This document shows, one piece after another, positions 42,783 through 54,372 of a stretch of 64,000 bases of DNA. Each line of letters starts with the position of its first letter. The first letter of the stretch is position 1. A program made the position numbers and the translations under genes. The notes under the pieces are model-generated. The model was not told where the DNA came from and ran no database searches. It saw nothing but the letters and a program-made list of their open reading frames with translations. The stretch lies in assembly GCF_013116825.1 (NCBI RefSeq), contig NZ_JABFNS010000005.1:78139-142138 (forward strand), written 5' to 3'. Source of the DNA: Myxococcus xanthus (GTDB taxonomy: Bacteria; Myxococcota; Myxococcia; Myxococcales; Myxococcaceae).

Positions 42783-44177
42783 TCACGCCAGCCCGGCCAG
42801 CGGTCCCTGCGCCAGCGGTCCGAAGGTGCCTCGTGGAATCTCGAAGGCCTGGAGGATGGAGAGCAGCACGTCTCCACACCGCTTGCCTTGTGCCCGCATG
42901 TGCCGGCCCGGCCGGATGGCGCCGCCCGCGCGCCCCGCGAGCAGCACCGGCATGTCGTAGTGGTTGTGCCAATCGCTGTGCGAGATGTCGCTCGAGTAGA
43001 ACACCGCCACGTTGTCGAGCAGCGTGCCCTCCCCCTCCGGCACCGCCTTCAGCCGTTGCACCAGGTGCGCGAAGCGGGCCACCTGCCACCGGTCGATCTC
43101 CACCTTGGCCGCCAGCTTCACCGGATCGTTGCCATGGTGGGAGGCATCGCCGTGGTGGGAGAAGGCCCGGCCGTTGACGGTGAACATCATCGGGCTGACG
43201 CACATGCCGAGCATCAGCGTGGCGACGCGGGTGGCGTCGCACTCGAAGGACTTCACGATGAGGTCGCACATCAGGTTGGCGTAGGCCGTGCCATCCATGG
43301 GGATGCCCACGGGACGGGCGCCCGTGGCGCACGCGGCGGCCGGAGCACCCTGCTCGGCTTTCTGGATGGCGACCTCGATTTCGCGGATGCCCGTGAGGTA
43401 CTCGTCCAGCCGGAGCTTGTCCGCCTGGCCCACCTTCGCCTGGAGCGCCTTCGCCTGGCCCGTCATCCGGTCAAGCACGCTGCGCCGGTACATCCAGCGG
43501 CGCCGCTCCGCGTCCGTGGGGCCTTCGGCTGGAAGCGAACCGAAGAGCCGGTCGAAGATGACGCGTGGGTTGTAGACGTTGGGCAGCCGCCGGCCGCGGG
43601 AGAACGTCACCATGCAGTGGTCCTCGCCGCTGCAATGGTCCTGCGTGTCGTCGTAGGACGACGTCTTCGGGTCGATGAAGCCATCCCCGTTCGCGTCGCG
43701 GTAGCCGGGGTTGTAGTAGCCGTTGTTCTCCACGCTCAGCGTGAGCGCCGGCACGCGCACCTGGGCCGACGTGGCGCGCGCGATCACCTGATCGATGGAG
43801 TCCGTGCTGCCCGCGACGATGCGCTCGGACGCGGTGAGCATCATCCAGAAGCCGCCTTCGTGCGTGCGCTCGTAGTAGTCCCACGCGCCCAGCCGCATGC
43901 CGCTCAGCACCAGGACGTCGTCCTTCACCGGGGCCAGCGGGGACAGCGTGGGCGTCAACGCGTAGTTCGCGCCTTCGGTCGTCGGAAACCACTGGTCCGG
44001 GACGACGCCCGCGGAGTGGAACATGCCCACGAAGCGCAGCGGCGGCTTCGCACCGGACGCTTGCGCGCGTGCCGCTGAGGGAGCCATGGCCTCCAGCCAG
44101 GGCAATGCGAGCGTCGCTCCCGCGGCACCCCGCAGCAGGCTGCGTCGCGACAGCTCCCAGGTTCTCGATTTCGACAC
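42783..44177 (-). CDS. DUF1552 family protein with Tat signal
   Basis: 464 residues from GTG 44177, preceded by AAGGA; an ATG 30 nt upstream lacks a ribosome site. The N-terminus has a twin-arginine motif SRRSLLRG followed by a hydrophobic stretch and an AARA cleavage region, so it should be exported folded. The rest matches DUF1552: RFVGMFHSAGVVPDQWFP, SFSRGRRLPNVYNPRVIFDRLFG-type and FSHHGDASHHGND blocks. Many His/Asp residues suggest a metal-dependent fold related to the sulfatase/DUF1501 group (inference). First gene of a two- or three-gene operon with the DUF1592 lipoprotein. Confidence 0.9.
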   Translation of the reverse strand: MSKSRTWELSRRSLLRGAAGATLALPWLEAMAPSAARAQASGAKPPLRFVGMFHSAGVVPDQWFPTTEGANYALTPTLSPLAPVKDDVLVLSGMRLGAWDYYERTHEGGFWMMLTASERIVAGSTDSIDQVIARATSAQVRVPALTLSVENNGYYNPGYRDANGDGFIDPKTSSYDDTQDHCSGEDHCMVTFSRGRRLPNVYNPRVIFDRLFGSLPAEGPTDAERRRWMYRRSVLDRMTGQAKALQAKVGQADKLRLDEYLTGIREIEVAIQKAEQGAPAAACATGARPVGIPMDGTAYANLMCDLIVKSFECDATRVATLMLGMCVSPMMFTVNGRAFSHHGDASHHGNDPVKLAAKVEIDRWQVARFAHLVQRLKAVPEGEGTLLDNVAVFYSSDISHSDWHNHYDMPVLLAGRAGGAIRPGRHMRAQGKRCGDVLLSILQAFEIPRGTFGPLAQGPLAGLA

Positions 44178-44300
44178 GGGGGGTCCTTGTTGTCTGAGCC
44201 GCCGCATTGCCCAGCAACGAGGGTGCCACCCCCGGAAAGAACCAGGAATTCCGGAGAGTTGCAGCCCTCGCGGATTCCCACGGGCGTGGCAGGGGGCTCG

Positions 44301-44322
44301 ACCCCACACGCGGGTGTGGGGT
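44301..44322 (-). terminator. Terminator hairpin downstream of tesB
   Basis: Perfect 9-bp arms ACCCCACAC/GTGTGGGGT around a 4-nt loop, 15 nt after the tesB stop codon. Strong stem and correct position, but no T-run on the minus strand; the downstream DUF1552 gene has its own start region, so separation of the two units is sensible. Confidence 0.6.
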
Positions 44323-44336
44323 GTCGTCCCCGTTTC

Positions 44337-45206
44337 TCAGGCCGTGGGCTTGCGGATGCGCAGCAGCCCTTCCTGGGCCACCGAGGCCACCAGCCGGCCG
44401 TCACGCGTGTAGACGCTGCCGCGGGACAGGCCGCGCGCGTTGCCCGCCCACGGGCTGTCCATGGAGTACAGCAGCCAGTCGCTCACCTTCAGGTCGCCGT
44501 GGAACCACAGGGCATGGTCCAGGCTGGCGCCCAGGATGCGGGGCTGGAAGAAGCTGGCCGCGTGGGGCAGGAGCGCGGTGCTGATGAGGTTGAAGTCGGA
44601 CGCGTAGGCCAGCACGTACCGGTGCACCTGCGGATCCTCCGGCAGGTCGCCGTTGGCGCGGAACCACACGTGCTTGATGGGCGCCTTCGCCTCTGGGGTG
44701 AACGGATCCTCCGGCGCCACGGGCCGGATCTCAATCGGCTTCTCCCCCAGGAACTTCTCCCGCAGGGCTTCCGGGATGCGGGCGGACAGGCGGCTCAGCA
44801 GCTCCTGCTCCGAGGCCAGCGCCTCCGGGCCCGGCACCTCCGGCATGGGCACCTGGTGGGCAAAGCCCTCTTCGTCCCCGTGGAAGGAGGCCATCATCGT
44901 CAGGATGGGCTCGCCCTTCTGGACGGCCACGACGCGCCGCGTGGTGATGCTGCCGCCGTCCCGCACCCGGTCCACCGTGTAGACGACTGGAAGCGTCGCG
45001 TCGCCCGGGCGCAGGAAGTAGCCGTGCAGGGAGTGGACATGCCGGCCGGCGGGCACCGTCTGGCTGCCCGCGGACAGCGCCTGCCCCAGCACCTGGCCGC
45101 CGAAGAGCTGGCGGAACCCCAGGTCTTGACTCCGGCCACGAAACAGATTTTCCTCGATTTTCTCCAGTTTAAGGAGCGACAGCAGCTCATCCAGGACTCG
45201 GCTCAT
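44337..45206 (-). CDS. tesB: Acyl-CoA thioesterase II
   Basis: 289 residues from ATG 45206 with AGGGG just upstream; upstream in-frame codons (27) are possible but not typical of the family. Double hot-dog fold: first half with FGGQVLGQALSAGSQTVP and HSLHGYFLRPGD, second half with SLDHALWFHG (Asp of the triad) and, near the end, VASVAQEGLLR (the Gln). These match the Asp/Thr/Gln catalytic set known in E. coli TesB. It hydrolyses acyl-CoAs to free fatty acid and CoA in the cytoplasm. Divergent from the BASS transporter gene. Confidence 0.93.
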   Translation of the reverse strand: MSRVLDELLSLLKLEKIEENLFRGRSQDLGFRQLFGGQVLGQALSAGSQTVPAGRHVHSLHGYFLRPGDATLPVVYTVDRVRDGGSITTRRVVAVQKGEPILTMMASFHGDEEGFAHQVPMPEVPGPEALASEQELLSRLSARIPEALREKFLGEKPIEIRPVAPEDPFTPEAKAPIKHVWFRANGDLPEDPQVHRYVLAYASDFNLISTALLPHAASFFQPRILGASLDHALWFHGDLKVSDWLLYSMDSPWAGNARGLSRGSVYTRDGRLVASVAQEGLLRIRKPTA

Positions 45207-45461
45207 GGCCCCTGTCGTAATCGACCCGGGCACCGGTGTCTCGGGAAGCGGCGCCCTGTCCAGGGGCCCACCCGACCGCGAAGCCATGTCGGTTCACGAA
45301 GAGAATAGACGGCTCATGCGCAGCGCCGCAGTGCATCAATGACATACGGCGTCATGGGTAGCCTCCACTTTTAGCAACCTTTGAGGGCGGAGACGCTTGA
45401 AGCGCCCCGCACTCTTGCGCGACGCTAATGCTCAACGCTGGACACTCCATCCGGGGGGCGA

Positions 45462-46385
45462 ATGCAGTCGAGTGTATTCACGGCGGTACTCATGCCGCTG
45501 GCGCTGGCCGTCATCATGCTTGGGCTTGGCCTGACGCTGACGCTGGCGGACTTCAAGCGGGTCATTGTCTATCCGCGCGCCATCCTGGTGGGCCTCGGCT
45601 GCCAGATGTTGGTGTTGCCGGTGGCGTGCCTGCTCATCGCCCACGCCTTCCGTCTGCCGCCGGAATTGGCGGTGGGGCTGATGCTGCTGGCGGCTTCCCC
45701 CGGCGGGGCGACGGCGAACCTCTTCAGCCACCTGGCCCGCGGTGACGTGGCGCTCAACATCACGCTGACGGCGGTGAACAGCGCGCTGTCGCTCGTCACG
45801 CTGCCGCTCATCATCAACCTGTCGCTGGCGCACTTCATGGACGAGGGCCGCGCGGTCCCCATGCAGTTCGCGAAGATCGTGCAGGTGGTGCTCATCGTGC
45901 TGGGGCCAGTGAGCCTGGGCATGTTCATCCGCTCGCGCAGCGCGGCCGTGGCGCAGCGCATGGACAAGCCCATCCGCATCCTGTCCACCCTCTTCCTCGT
46001 CGCGGTGATTGCGGCGTCCGTGTACACGGAGCGCGCGAATGCGCTCAGCTTCTTCCGCCAGGTGGGCCCTGCTGCGCTGGCCTTCAACCTGGTGAGCCTC
46101 GCGGTGGGCTACTTCGTGCCCATCCTGCTGCGCCTGCCCCAGCGGCAAGCGGTGGCCATTGGCATGGAGATTGGCATTCACAACGGAATGCTCGCGATTG
46201 CCATCGCGCTCAGCCCGACGCTGCTTGCGAACTCGACCATGGCCATTCCCCCGGCCATCTACAGCCTCATCATGTACTTCACCGCGGCGGCCTTCGGCTT
46301 CTATGTCAGCCGGCGCTACGCGGATGCGCAGGACCCCGCTGTACACCGCACCCCCACGTCACTCCCCGAGAAGGTGTCTCGATGA
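45462..46385 (+). CDS. Bile acid:sodium symporter family transporter (BASS, PF01758 type)
   Basis: 307 residues, about ten membrane segments, GGGGGG before ATG 45462. The cross-over motifs are visible: SPGGATANLFSHLARGDVALN in the first inverted repeat and EIGIHNGMLAIAIA in the second, as in sodium-coupled BASS carriers of organic anions, keto acids or bile-salt-like molecules. Its stop overlaps the start of the next gene by 4 nt (ATGA), so the two are translated together. Substrate unknown. The 255 nt upstream contain no supported gene. Confidence 0.9.
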   Translation: MQSSVFTAVLMPLALAVIMLGLGLTLTLADFKRVIVYPRAILVGLGCQMLVLPVACLLIAHAFRLPPELAVGLMLLAASPGGATANLFSHLARGDVALNITLTAVNSALSLVTLPLIINLSLAHFMDEGRAVPMQFAKIVQVVLIVLGPVSLGMFIRSRSAAVAQRMDKPIRILSTLFLVAVIAASVYTERANALSFFRQVGPAALAFNLVSLAVGYFVPILLRLPQRQAVAIGMEIGIHNGMLAIAIALSPTLLANSTMAIPPAIYSLIMYFTAAAFGFYVSRRYADAQDPAVHRTPTSLPEKVSR

Positions 46386-47359
46386 CGCTGCGTCGACCGC
46401 TGTCCGTGCTTTCCCTGTCACTTTGCCTGGGATTCTCCGCGCCAGCCGCCGCCGAAGAGCCAGAAGCCGCTGCCCTGCCGTCGACTCCGCAGACAGCCCC
46501 CAAGCCCACGGACGCACCCACGGCCCCCACGCTCCCTCCGCTGGGGCCCGACACCCGTCTGTATTTCGCGAACATCAACTTCCTGCGTTGGAACCCGCTG
46601 GGCATGGAGACCCAGAACCGGCTCGTCCTCCAGAAGAGGATGTTCGACGGCGAGTCCATGTTGACGCGCGACAACTTCGTCAACGGCGCGTTCGCCATCA
46701 AAGCCAACCCGGCCTCGGTGAAGATTGGCCCCGTCTTCGAGATTCAGCCGCTGGCCATCTTCAACCTGCGGGCGACCTATGAGTACGTCCGGTACTTCGG
46801 CACCTTCGGGTTCCTCCAGTCGTACAACAACCCGATGCTGGACTTCTCCGACGACGCGCGCGACCTGACGGAGGACGCCGCGTACAGCACCTCCGGTCAC
46901 CACTACATGGTGGAGCCCACGCTCCAGGCGCGCTTCGGCTCGTTCGTGGTGCGGAGCAAGGCGTCCATCGAGTACTGGAACGTGGCGCTGCGCGAGGGCA
47001 ACGGTGCGTCCTTCTACGACGCGTTGCTGGACACGCTCATCCCCGGCCGGGGCTGGGTGTTCACCAATGACACCGACCTGATGATGCTGACGACGCCGCA
47101 GCTCACGCTGGGGGCCCGCTTCAGCGGTGTGTGGCCGCGCTACCAGGATGGCTCGGGTGGAGCGCAGAACGTGGACAACGGCCACACGCGCATCGGCCCC
47201 ATGCTGGCGTACGCCCTGAACACGCGCGAGGGCTCGTCGTTCAACCGGCCGACGATCCTGCTGAACTTCGCGTGGTACCTGAACCACCCGAACCGTGGCG
47301 GCGCCCTGCCCTACATGATGGGCGCCTTCGCCTTCACGTCCGACTTCCTGGGCGGCTAG
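46382..47359 (+). CDS. Probable outer-membrane/periplasmic beta-rich protein coupled to the BASS transporter
   Basis: 325 residues with a signal peptide (cleavage near AAA-EE, about 24), then a Pro/Thr linker (about 30-55). From about residue 60 the sequence is rich in alternating aromatic strands (RLYFANINFLRW, FEIQPLAIFNLRATYEYVRYFGTFGF, TLGARFSGVWPRY, and a closing ILLNFAWYLNHP), as expected for a beta barrel. No family recognised with confidence. It overlaps the BASS gene by 4 nt, which suggests a shared task, for example an outer-membrane passage for the same solute (inference). Followed by a strong hairpin terminator. Confidence 0.75.
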   Translation: MTLRRPLSVLSLSLCLGFSAPAAAEEPEAAALPSTPQTAPKPTDAPTAPTLPPLGPDTRLYFANINFLRWNPLGMETQNRLVLQKRMFDGESMLTRDNFVNGAFAIKANPASVKIGPVFEIQPLAIFNLRATYEYVRYFGTFGFLQSYNNPMLDFSDDARDLTEDAAYSTSGHHYMVEPTLQARFGSFVVRSKASIEYWNVALREGNGASFYDALLDTLIPGRGWVFTNDTDLMMLTTPQLTLGARFSGVWPRYQDGSGGAQNVDNGHTRIGPMLAYALNTREGSSFNRPTILLNFAWYLNHPNRGGALPYMMGAFAFTSDFLGG

Positions 47360-47372
47360 GTGGAAGACTCCC

Positions 47373-47402
47373 GCCGGGCGTCCTTTCCTGGGGACGCCCG
47401 GC
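47373..47402. terminator. Two-way terminator between convergent genes
   Basis: Perfect 11-bp arms GCCGGGCGTCC/GGACGCCCGGC with an 8-nt loop, 14 nt after the stop of the plus-strand gene and 39 nt beyond the stop of the minus-strand slyD gene. This is the strongest hairpin seen in the window. Confidence 0.7.
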
Positions 47403-47441
47403 GTCGAAGCAAGGAGGGGCCCGCGAAGGCGCCCGTCCGAA

Positions 47442-47924
47442 TCAGTGCTCGTCGTGGGGCCCGTGGGCGTGGCCGTGCTCCAGTTCCTCGGCCGTCGCGG
47501 CGCGGACGTCCCGCACGGTGACCTCGAAGTGCAGCGTCTTGCCGGCCAGCGGGTGGTTGAAGTCCACCAGCACGGAGTCCGCCTTCACTTCCTTGATGAC
47601 GAAGTCCACCTCGTCCCCGTCCGGGTCGGTGGCGCTGAGCACGCCGCCCGCCACCAGCTCCAGGCCCTCCGGGAACTCCGTCTTCGGGACCTCCTCGATG
47701 CCTTCCGGGTCGTAGTCGCCGTAGCCCTCGTCGGGCCCCACCGTCACCTGGAGGGTGTCACCACGCGACTTGCCCTCGAGCGCCTTCTCCAGGCCCGGGA
47801 CGATTTCCTCGTGCCCCTGCAGATAGACGAGCGGCTCCCCCGGCTCGCTCTCGTCCACGGCCTTGCCGTCGCCGAGGTGGAGGCGGAAATCGATGGAGAC
47901 GACGCTGTCCTTGGTAATTTTCAT
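47442..47924 (-). CDS. slyD: FKBP-type peptidyl-prolyl isomerase, SlyD family
   Basis: 160 residues from ATG 47924 with GAGGG upstream. FKBP domain at 1-70 and 120-145 (VVSIDFRLHLGDG, EPLVYLQGHEEIVPGLEKAL), interrupted by the IF chaperone insert (about 75-120, GPDEGYGDYDP and DPDGDEVDFVIKEV), which is the SlyD arrangement. A short His-rich tail (HGHAHGPHDEH) may bind nickel or other metals, as in E. coli SlyD. It is a cytoplasmic foldase with metallochaperone potential. Confidence 0.92.
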   Translation of the reverse strand: MKITKDSVVSIDFRLHLGDGKAVDESEPGEPLVYLQGHEEIVPGLEKALEGKSRGDTLQVTVGPDEGYGDYDPEGIEEVPKTEFPEGLELVAGGVLSATDPDGDEVDFVIKEVKADSVLVDFNHPLAGKTLHFEVTVRDVRAATAEELEHGHAHGPHDEH

Positions 47925-48042
47925 GGGGCCCTCATAGCGCACGGCCGTGGCGTGTGCCTCAATCATGTGCCTGTCTGATCATGAGGCGAGCGTCCCGCCC
48001 GGAGCGACTGTCCGATTCCAGTGGAGCGGAAGCCCAGAAGCG

Positions 48043-49614
48043 TCAGGTTCCCGAGCGCGAGCGCCCCATTCCCAGGTCCAGCGAGGCCGCCCGGGTGCTC
48101 CGGGCCAGGCGCGTCTCCAGGCGAAGGAGCCGGCGGTGATGGTCCACAGGCAGCTCCGCCGCCGAGGCCAGCTTCGCGTGGTGCAGCGCCCGCGCGAGGT
48201 CCTTGAGGCCATGCTCGTACAGCTTGGTGAGCTGGAGGTGCAGCGTCGCGGCCTGGAAGCCCTGGGCGGTCTGCAGTGCCTGGTGCAGGTGCGCCGCCGC
48301 GGCCGAGGCGTCACCCGCCTTGCGTGACAACCGGGAGGCCAGGGCCAGGGCTTCGATGCCCACGACGCCGGTGTCCCCCGCCGCCGCGGCCCGGGCGAAG
48401 GCCTGGGCGCGCTCATAGTCGCGGGCCCGGAGCGCCACGCCCGCGAAGCCGAGCAGGTCGCGAGGGTCCGCGTCCCGGGGCACGGAGGCGCCTGCGCCCC
48501 CTGCACGGAAGCGGCGGACCAGCTCACCGAGCAGGGCCGCCAGGAGGAGGAGGTCGTTGACGTTGTGCTCCAGCACGGGCGTCAGCGCCGAGCCGTCTCC
48601 GCCGCGCAGGTAGCGGAAGTACAGGTCGGGAATCAGCGAGCCGTCCACGTCGTCGACGCGCCGGAAGCCGAGGACCTGGTCTTCCAGGTGGACCAGTCGC
48701 GTGCCGGCGCCCCGGTGCTTGAAGACGCGGCGGGCGCAGTGGAGCAGGTCCAGGTGGGGCAGCTCCACGGGTGCGGGGACGCGGTTGAGGACGAAGCGCG
48801 TCCGCAGGAGCGGCCAGTCGAAGCTCTTGCCGTTGAAGGTGACGAGGCAGGAGGACGTGGCCATGCGCTCGGCGAGCGCGCGCAACATGGGGGCCTCTTC
48901 TCCCAGGCGCCGCAGGAAGAGCTGGTGCACCTTGAGCGAGCGGCCCTCGAACCACGCCAGCCCCACGAGGAATGGCACGGTGCCCGTTCCTCCCGCGAGC
49001 CCGGTGGTCTCCGTGTCCAGGAAGAGCATCCGCTGGAAGTCCACGCCGGCCAGGTCCGCGTGCAGCGCGAGGCTGGCGACCAGGGGGCCTTCCACGTCCA
49101 GGGCCGCGGCGAGGGGCGCCGAGCCGTGGTGGTGTTCCGGGGAGAGGATGCGCTCGGAGACGTGGACCGTGCCGTGGGCCGTGGCACGCGACTCCACGGG
49201 CAGCGGGCCAGGGGGCGCTGGCGGTGGCGTGCCCCGGCGCGCGGCGGCCAGGCCCTGACGCTCCGACCAGTCCGACAGCATCCGGCGCAGGCTGTCGATG
49301 CGGGGATCCCGGGGGGCGGGTGGAGGCGAGGCCACGACGGGGCGTGCTGCCGGGGCCTCCACCGCGCCCGCCTCGCGGGCGACCTGCGATTCCGCGCCGG
49401 CGGGCGTGGACGGCGCCTCCATGCGCCGGGCTTGAACCAGCTTCGCCAGCTGCGCGGCGAGCGCGTCGGGCACGCCCGCTTCGGCCCCAGACGCGGGCAT
49501 GGAATCCGCGCGCGCGGAGGGCTCGGCCTGTGGCTCCGCCACGGGGGGCTTCGGGGGTGACTTGCCCCCGGGGCCCACGCTCGTCAGGCGCGCCAGCTTG
49601 CGCTTGAGGTCCAC
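48043..49614 (-). CDS. mrfB: RNase H-like DEDD exonuclease, MrfB/YprB-like, with TPR tail
   Basis: 523 residues. An N-terminal Pro/Ala-rich, probably disordered region (about 15-150) is followed by the nuclease domain with D200 and E202 (LDTETTGL), D266 (NGKSFDWPLL) and H350/D354 (HNVNDLLLL), the DEDDh set. TPR-like helices follow at about 375-515. In Bacillus subtilis YprB/MrfB is a 3'-5' exonuclease encoded beside the helicase YprA/MrfA, and both repair mitomycin C damage. Here the gene lies 15 nt downstream of the MrfA-like gene, the same pairing, so the same role is likely (inference). The symbol is assigned by analogy. Confidence 0.85.
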   Translation of the reverse strand: MDLKRKLARLTSVGPGGKSPPKPPVAEPQAEPSARADSMPASGAEAGVPDALAAQLAKLVQARRMEAPSTPAGAESQVAREAGAVEAPAARPVVASPPPAPRDPRIDSLRRMLSDWSERQGLAAARRGTPPPAPPGPLPVESRATAHGTVHVSERILSPEHHHGSAPLAAALDVEGPLVASLALHADLAGVDFQRMLFLDTETTGLAGGTGTVPFLVGLAWFEGRSLKVHQLFLRRLGEEAPMLRALAERMATSSCLVTFNGKSFDWPLLRTRFVLNRVPAPVELPHLDLLHCARRVFKHRGAGTRLVHLEDQVLGFRRVDDVDGSLIPDLYFRYLRGGDGSALTPVLEHNVNDLLLLAALLGELVRRFRAGGAGASVPRDADPRDLLGFAGVALRARDYERAQAFARAAAAGDTGVVGIEALALASRLSRKAGDASAAAAHLHQALQTAQGFQAATLHLQLTKLYEHGLKDLARALHHAKLASAAELPVDHHRRLLRLETRLARSTRAASLDLGMGRSRSGT

Positions 49615-49629
49615 GGCCGCGCCTCCCGG

Positions 49630-52047
<2,418 letters not shown>

Positions 52048-52156
52048 GGGCCGGGCACTGTACAGACGTATACCGAGGCAAACAACGCGGGAGCGCGCCT
52101 CATTGGTTTGAGCTCCAGCCAATGCGCACAGAGGCGGACGCGCGGGCACTCCACTA

Positions 52157-53416
52157 GTGTGCCGCGCCGTGGCCCTCGCCATCTTCCTGTTCACCTACGT
52201 CTTCATCGCCGGTGCGCGCCTTCCGTACCTGAAGCTGGACCGCCCCGGGGGCGCGCTGCTGGGCGCCGTGCTGATGGTCGTCTTCGGCGTCGTCACGCCC
52301 GCCGAGGTCTACAACCACAGCGCCGACGCGAACCGTCACGCCATCGACGCGGACACCATCGTCCTCCTGCTGGGGATGATGCTGCTGGCGGCGTACATGT
52401 CCCAGGCGTCCTTCTTCCGCACCGCCGGCGCGTGGGCCGTGCGCAGGGCGCACACGCCCCGGCGGTTGCTGCTCGCCGTGACGTTCATTTCGGCCGTGCT
52501 GTCCGCGTTCCTGGTGAATGACACCGTGTGCTTGATGCTCACGCCCCTGGTGCTGGCTACCGTGGAGGACGCGCGCCTGCCGCCGGCGCCGTACCTGCTC
52601 GCGGTGTGCATGGGCAGCAACAGCGGCTCGGTGGCCACCTTCACCGGCAACCCGCAGAACATGCTCATCCAGGGCGCCTCCGGGCTGTCCTACGCCAGCT
52701 TCGCGGCGTACATGGCCCTGCCTGCCCTGCTCTCCACGGCGGTGGTCGCCGCCGGACTCCTGTACCTGTTCCGGCATGACCTGCCCGTGAAGCAATTCGA
52801 GCCCAACCCTCCGCCTCCGCCCGTGGACCGGGGCATGATGGTGCTCACCTTGACGGTGCTGTTCGGGGTCGTCGTGGCCTTCTTCGCCGGGCTGCCCATG
52901 AGCTGGAGCTCCCTGGCCGGCGCGGCCCTGGTGATGGCCCTGGCCCGCCGCGAGCCACGCGAGGCGCTGGAGCGCGTGGACTGGGTGCTGCTGCTCTTCT
53001 TCGCGAGCCTGTTCGTGGTCGTCTACGGCGTGAACAAGCACGGCTACGCGGAGGACATCCGCGTCCTGTTCGAGCCCCTCATGGCGGGCCCGCCCCTGCG
53101 GGAGACGCTGGGCTTCGCGGGGCTGACGCTGGTGGCGTCCAACCTGTTCAGCAACGTGCCCTTCGTCATGCTGGCGCGGACGTGGGTGCCCACGCTGCAC
53201 GACGTGGAGCTGGGCTGGCACGTGCTCGCGCTGGGCTCCACGCTGGCGGGCAACCTCACGCTGGTGGGGAGCGTGGCCAACCTCATCGTGTTCGAGGCCG
53301 CGCGCGGGAAGGTCAACATGAGCTTCCTCCGCTTCCTCCGCGTGGGCCTCCCGGTGACGCTCGTCAGCTTCGTCGTGGGGCTGACCGTGCTCCTGGTGGA
53401 GCACGCGCTGTTCTGA
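52157..53416 (+). CDS. Ion transporter superfamily permease (SLC13/CitMHS/ArsB-like)
   Basis: 419 residues with ten to twelve hydrophobic segments. LVNDTVCLMLTPLVL and the MGSNSGSVATFTGNPQNMLI segment are the two re-entrant motifs of the ArsB/citrate transporter (PF03600) family, and the second half repeats them as ASNLFSNVPFVMLA and LAGNLTLVGSVANLIV. These permeases move arsenite, citrate, sulfate or similar anions, driven by sodium or proton gradients; the ion here is unknown. Start GTG 52157 or GTG 52169, neither with a strong ribosome site. No ars genes are adjacent. Confidence 0.88.
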   Translation: MCRAVALAIFLFTYVFIAGARLPYLKLDRPGGALLGAVLMVVFGVVTPAEVYNHSADANRHAIDADTIVLLLGMMLLAAYMSQASFFRTAGAWAVRRAHTPRRLLLAVTFISAVLSAFLVNDTVCLMLTPLVLATVEDARLPPAPYLLAVCMGSNSGSVATFTGNPQNMLIQGASGLSYASFAAYMALPALLSTAVVAAGLLYLFRHDLPVKQFEPNPPPPPVDRGMMVLTLTVLFGVVVAFFAGLPMSWSSLAGAALVMALARREPREALERVDWVLLLFFASLFVVVYGVNKHGYAEDIRVLFEPLMAGPPLRETLGFAGLTLVASNLFSNVPFVMLARTWVPTLHDVELGWHVLALGSTLAGNLTLVGSVANLIVFEAARGKVNMSFLRFLRVGLPVTLVSFVVGLTVLLVEHALF

Positions 53417-53431
53417 CGCAGGCTGTGTGGC

Positions 53432-54268
53432 TCAGGGGTCGGGGTCCGGCAGCTCGCCGGGCGCCAGCTCGTCTTCCGGAGGCTTCGTCGCCTCGGGGGC
53501 CGGAGCCGGGGCGCCCGCCTTGCCGGGCACCACGTCCGAAGCCGCCGCGGAAGCCCGGGGCGGCGGCGCGCCGCCGCGGTCGGTGGGCGTCAGGTCCTTC
53601 ACGAACATTCGCGCCACCTCATCCAGCATGGACGTCATCGCCGCGCGGAAGAGTGAAGGGTCCTTGCCCACCTTGAACGGGTCCAGGTGCTCCTTGCCCT
53701 CGGCCACCTGGTCCATGGCGAACGGGCGGCGCCACACCTCCGTGCGCCCGTCCAGGGTGAACATGCGGCCATAGCCTCGCAGGTACGCGCCCGCGCGGCC
53801 GTCTTCGCTGCGCATGCCGTAGTCCTGGATGACGAACTCGACGATGGTGTCCGCGCCCAGCGACGCCACCAGGTCGTAGTCCGGCGCGTTGGCCGGCACC
53901 TCCTCCACCAGGAAGCTCTCCAGCACCGAGGCCACCCGCGCGGGGTCCACCACGTGCGTCCACGGGAACTCACGCGGCAGTTGCGACAGCGTGGTGACCC
54001 GGAGGCGCTCGGAGATCTCGAAGCGCGTGACGGCTTGAAGCAGCTTCACCGTCAGCCGCCGGTCCGCCTCTACCGGCTCCAGCTTCTTGAGCTTGTTCCG
54101 GTACGCCGAGTCTTCGCGGAACACGTGGCTCTTGGGGCCGGCCCCGTCTTCGATGCGGGAGATGAAGGCCGGACGCTGGACTCGGTCCAGGTCCGCACCA
54201 GCCAGGCGCTGCGACGCACAGCCTGAAGCCAGCAGCAGTGCGAGAAACGGCAGTATCCGTTGCGTCAT
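53432..54268 (-). CDS. Hypothetical lipoprotein
   Basis: 278 residues from ATG 54268. Lipobox ASG-C at about residues 14-17. The mature domain (about 30-220) is mixed alpha/beta, with GADTIVEFVIQDYGMRSEDGRAGAYLRGYGRMF-type strands broken into repeats, resembling lipoproteins of unknown function that carry a LpoB/CsgG-like fold (weak). The C-terminal 55 residues are Pro/Ala-rich and acidic, probably disordered. It converges with the permease gene (15 nt between stops). Function unknown. Confidence 0.75.
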   Translation of the reverse strand: MTQRILPFLALLLASGCASQRLAGADLDRVQRPAFISRIEDGAGPKSHVFREDSAYRNKLKKLEPVEADRRLTVKLLQAVTRFEISERLRVTTLSQLPREFPWTHVVDPARVASVLESFLVEEVPANAPDYDLVASLGADTIVEFVIQDYGMRSEDGRAGAYLRGYGRMFTLDGRTEVWRRPFAMDQVAEGKEHLDPFKVGKDPSLFRAAMTSMLDEVARMFVKDLTPTDRGGAPPPRASAAASDVVPGKAGAPAPAPEATKPPEDELAPGELPDPDP

Positions 54269-54372
54269 GAAGGGACGGTTCTACCCCATTCCCGTTCCTC
54301 ACGCTCCTCCCCGGCCCCCCGGGTGTTGGCGGGTCTCCGGTCGTGCCTGACTGGCTGCTATGCTTCACGGCT

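Noticed and set aside
45339..45355. ATGAC-N7-GTCAT inverted repeat between tesB and the BASS gene
   Set aside because: Arms are only 5 bp and could occur by chance; no other support for an operator.
52058..52065. CTGTACAG upstream of the mrfA-like gene as a LexA/SOS box
   Set aside because: Eight-bp palindrome only, without the spacing of a known LexA site.
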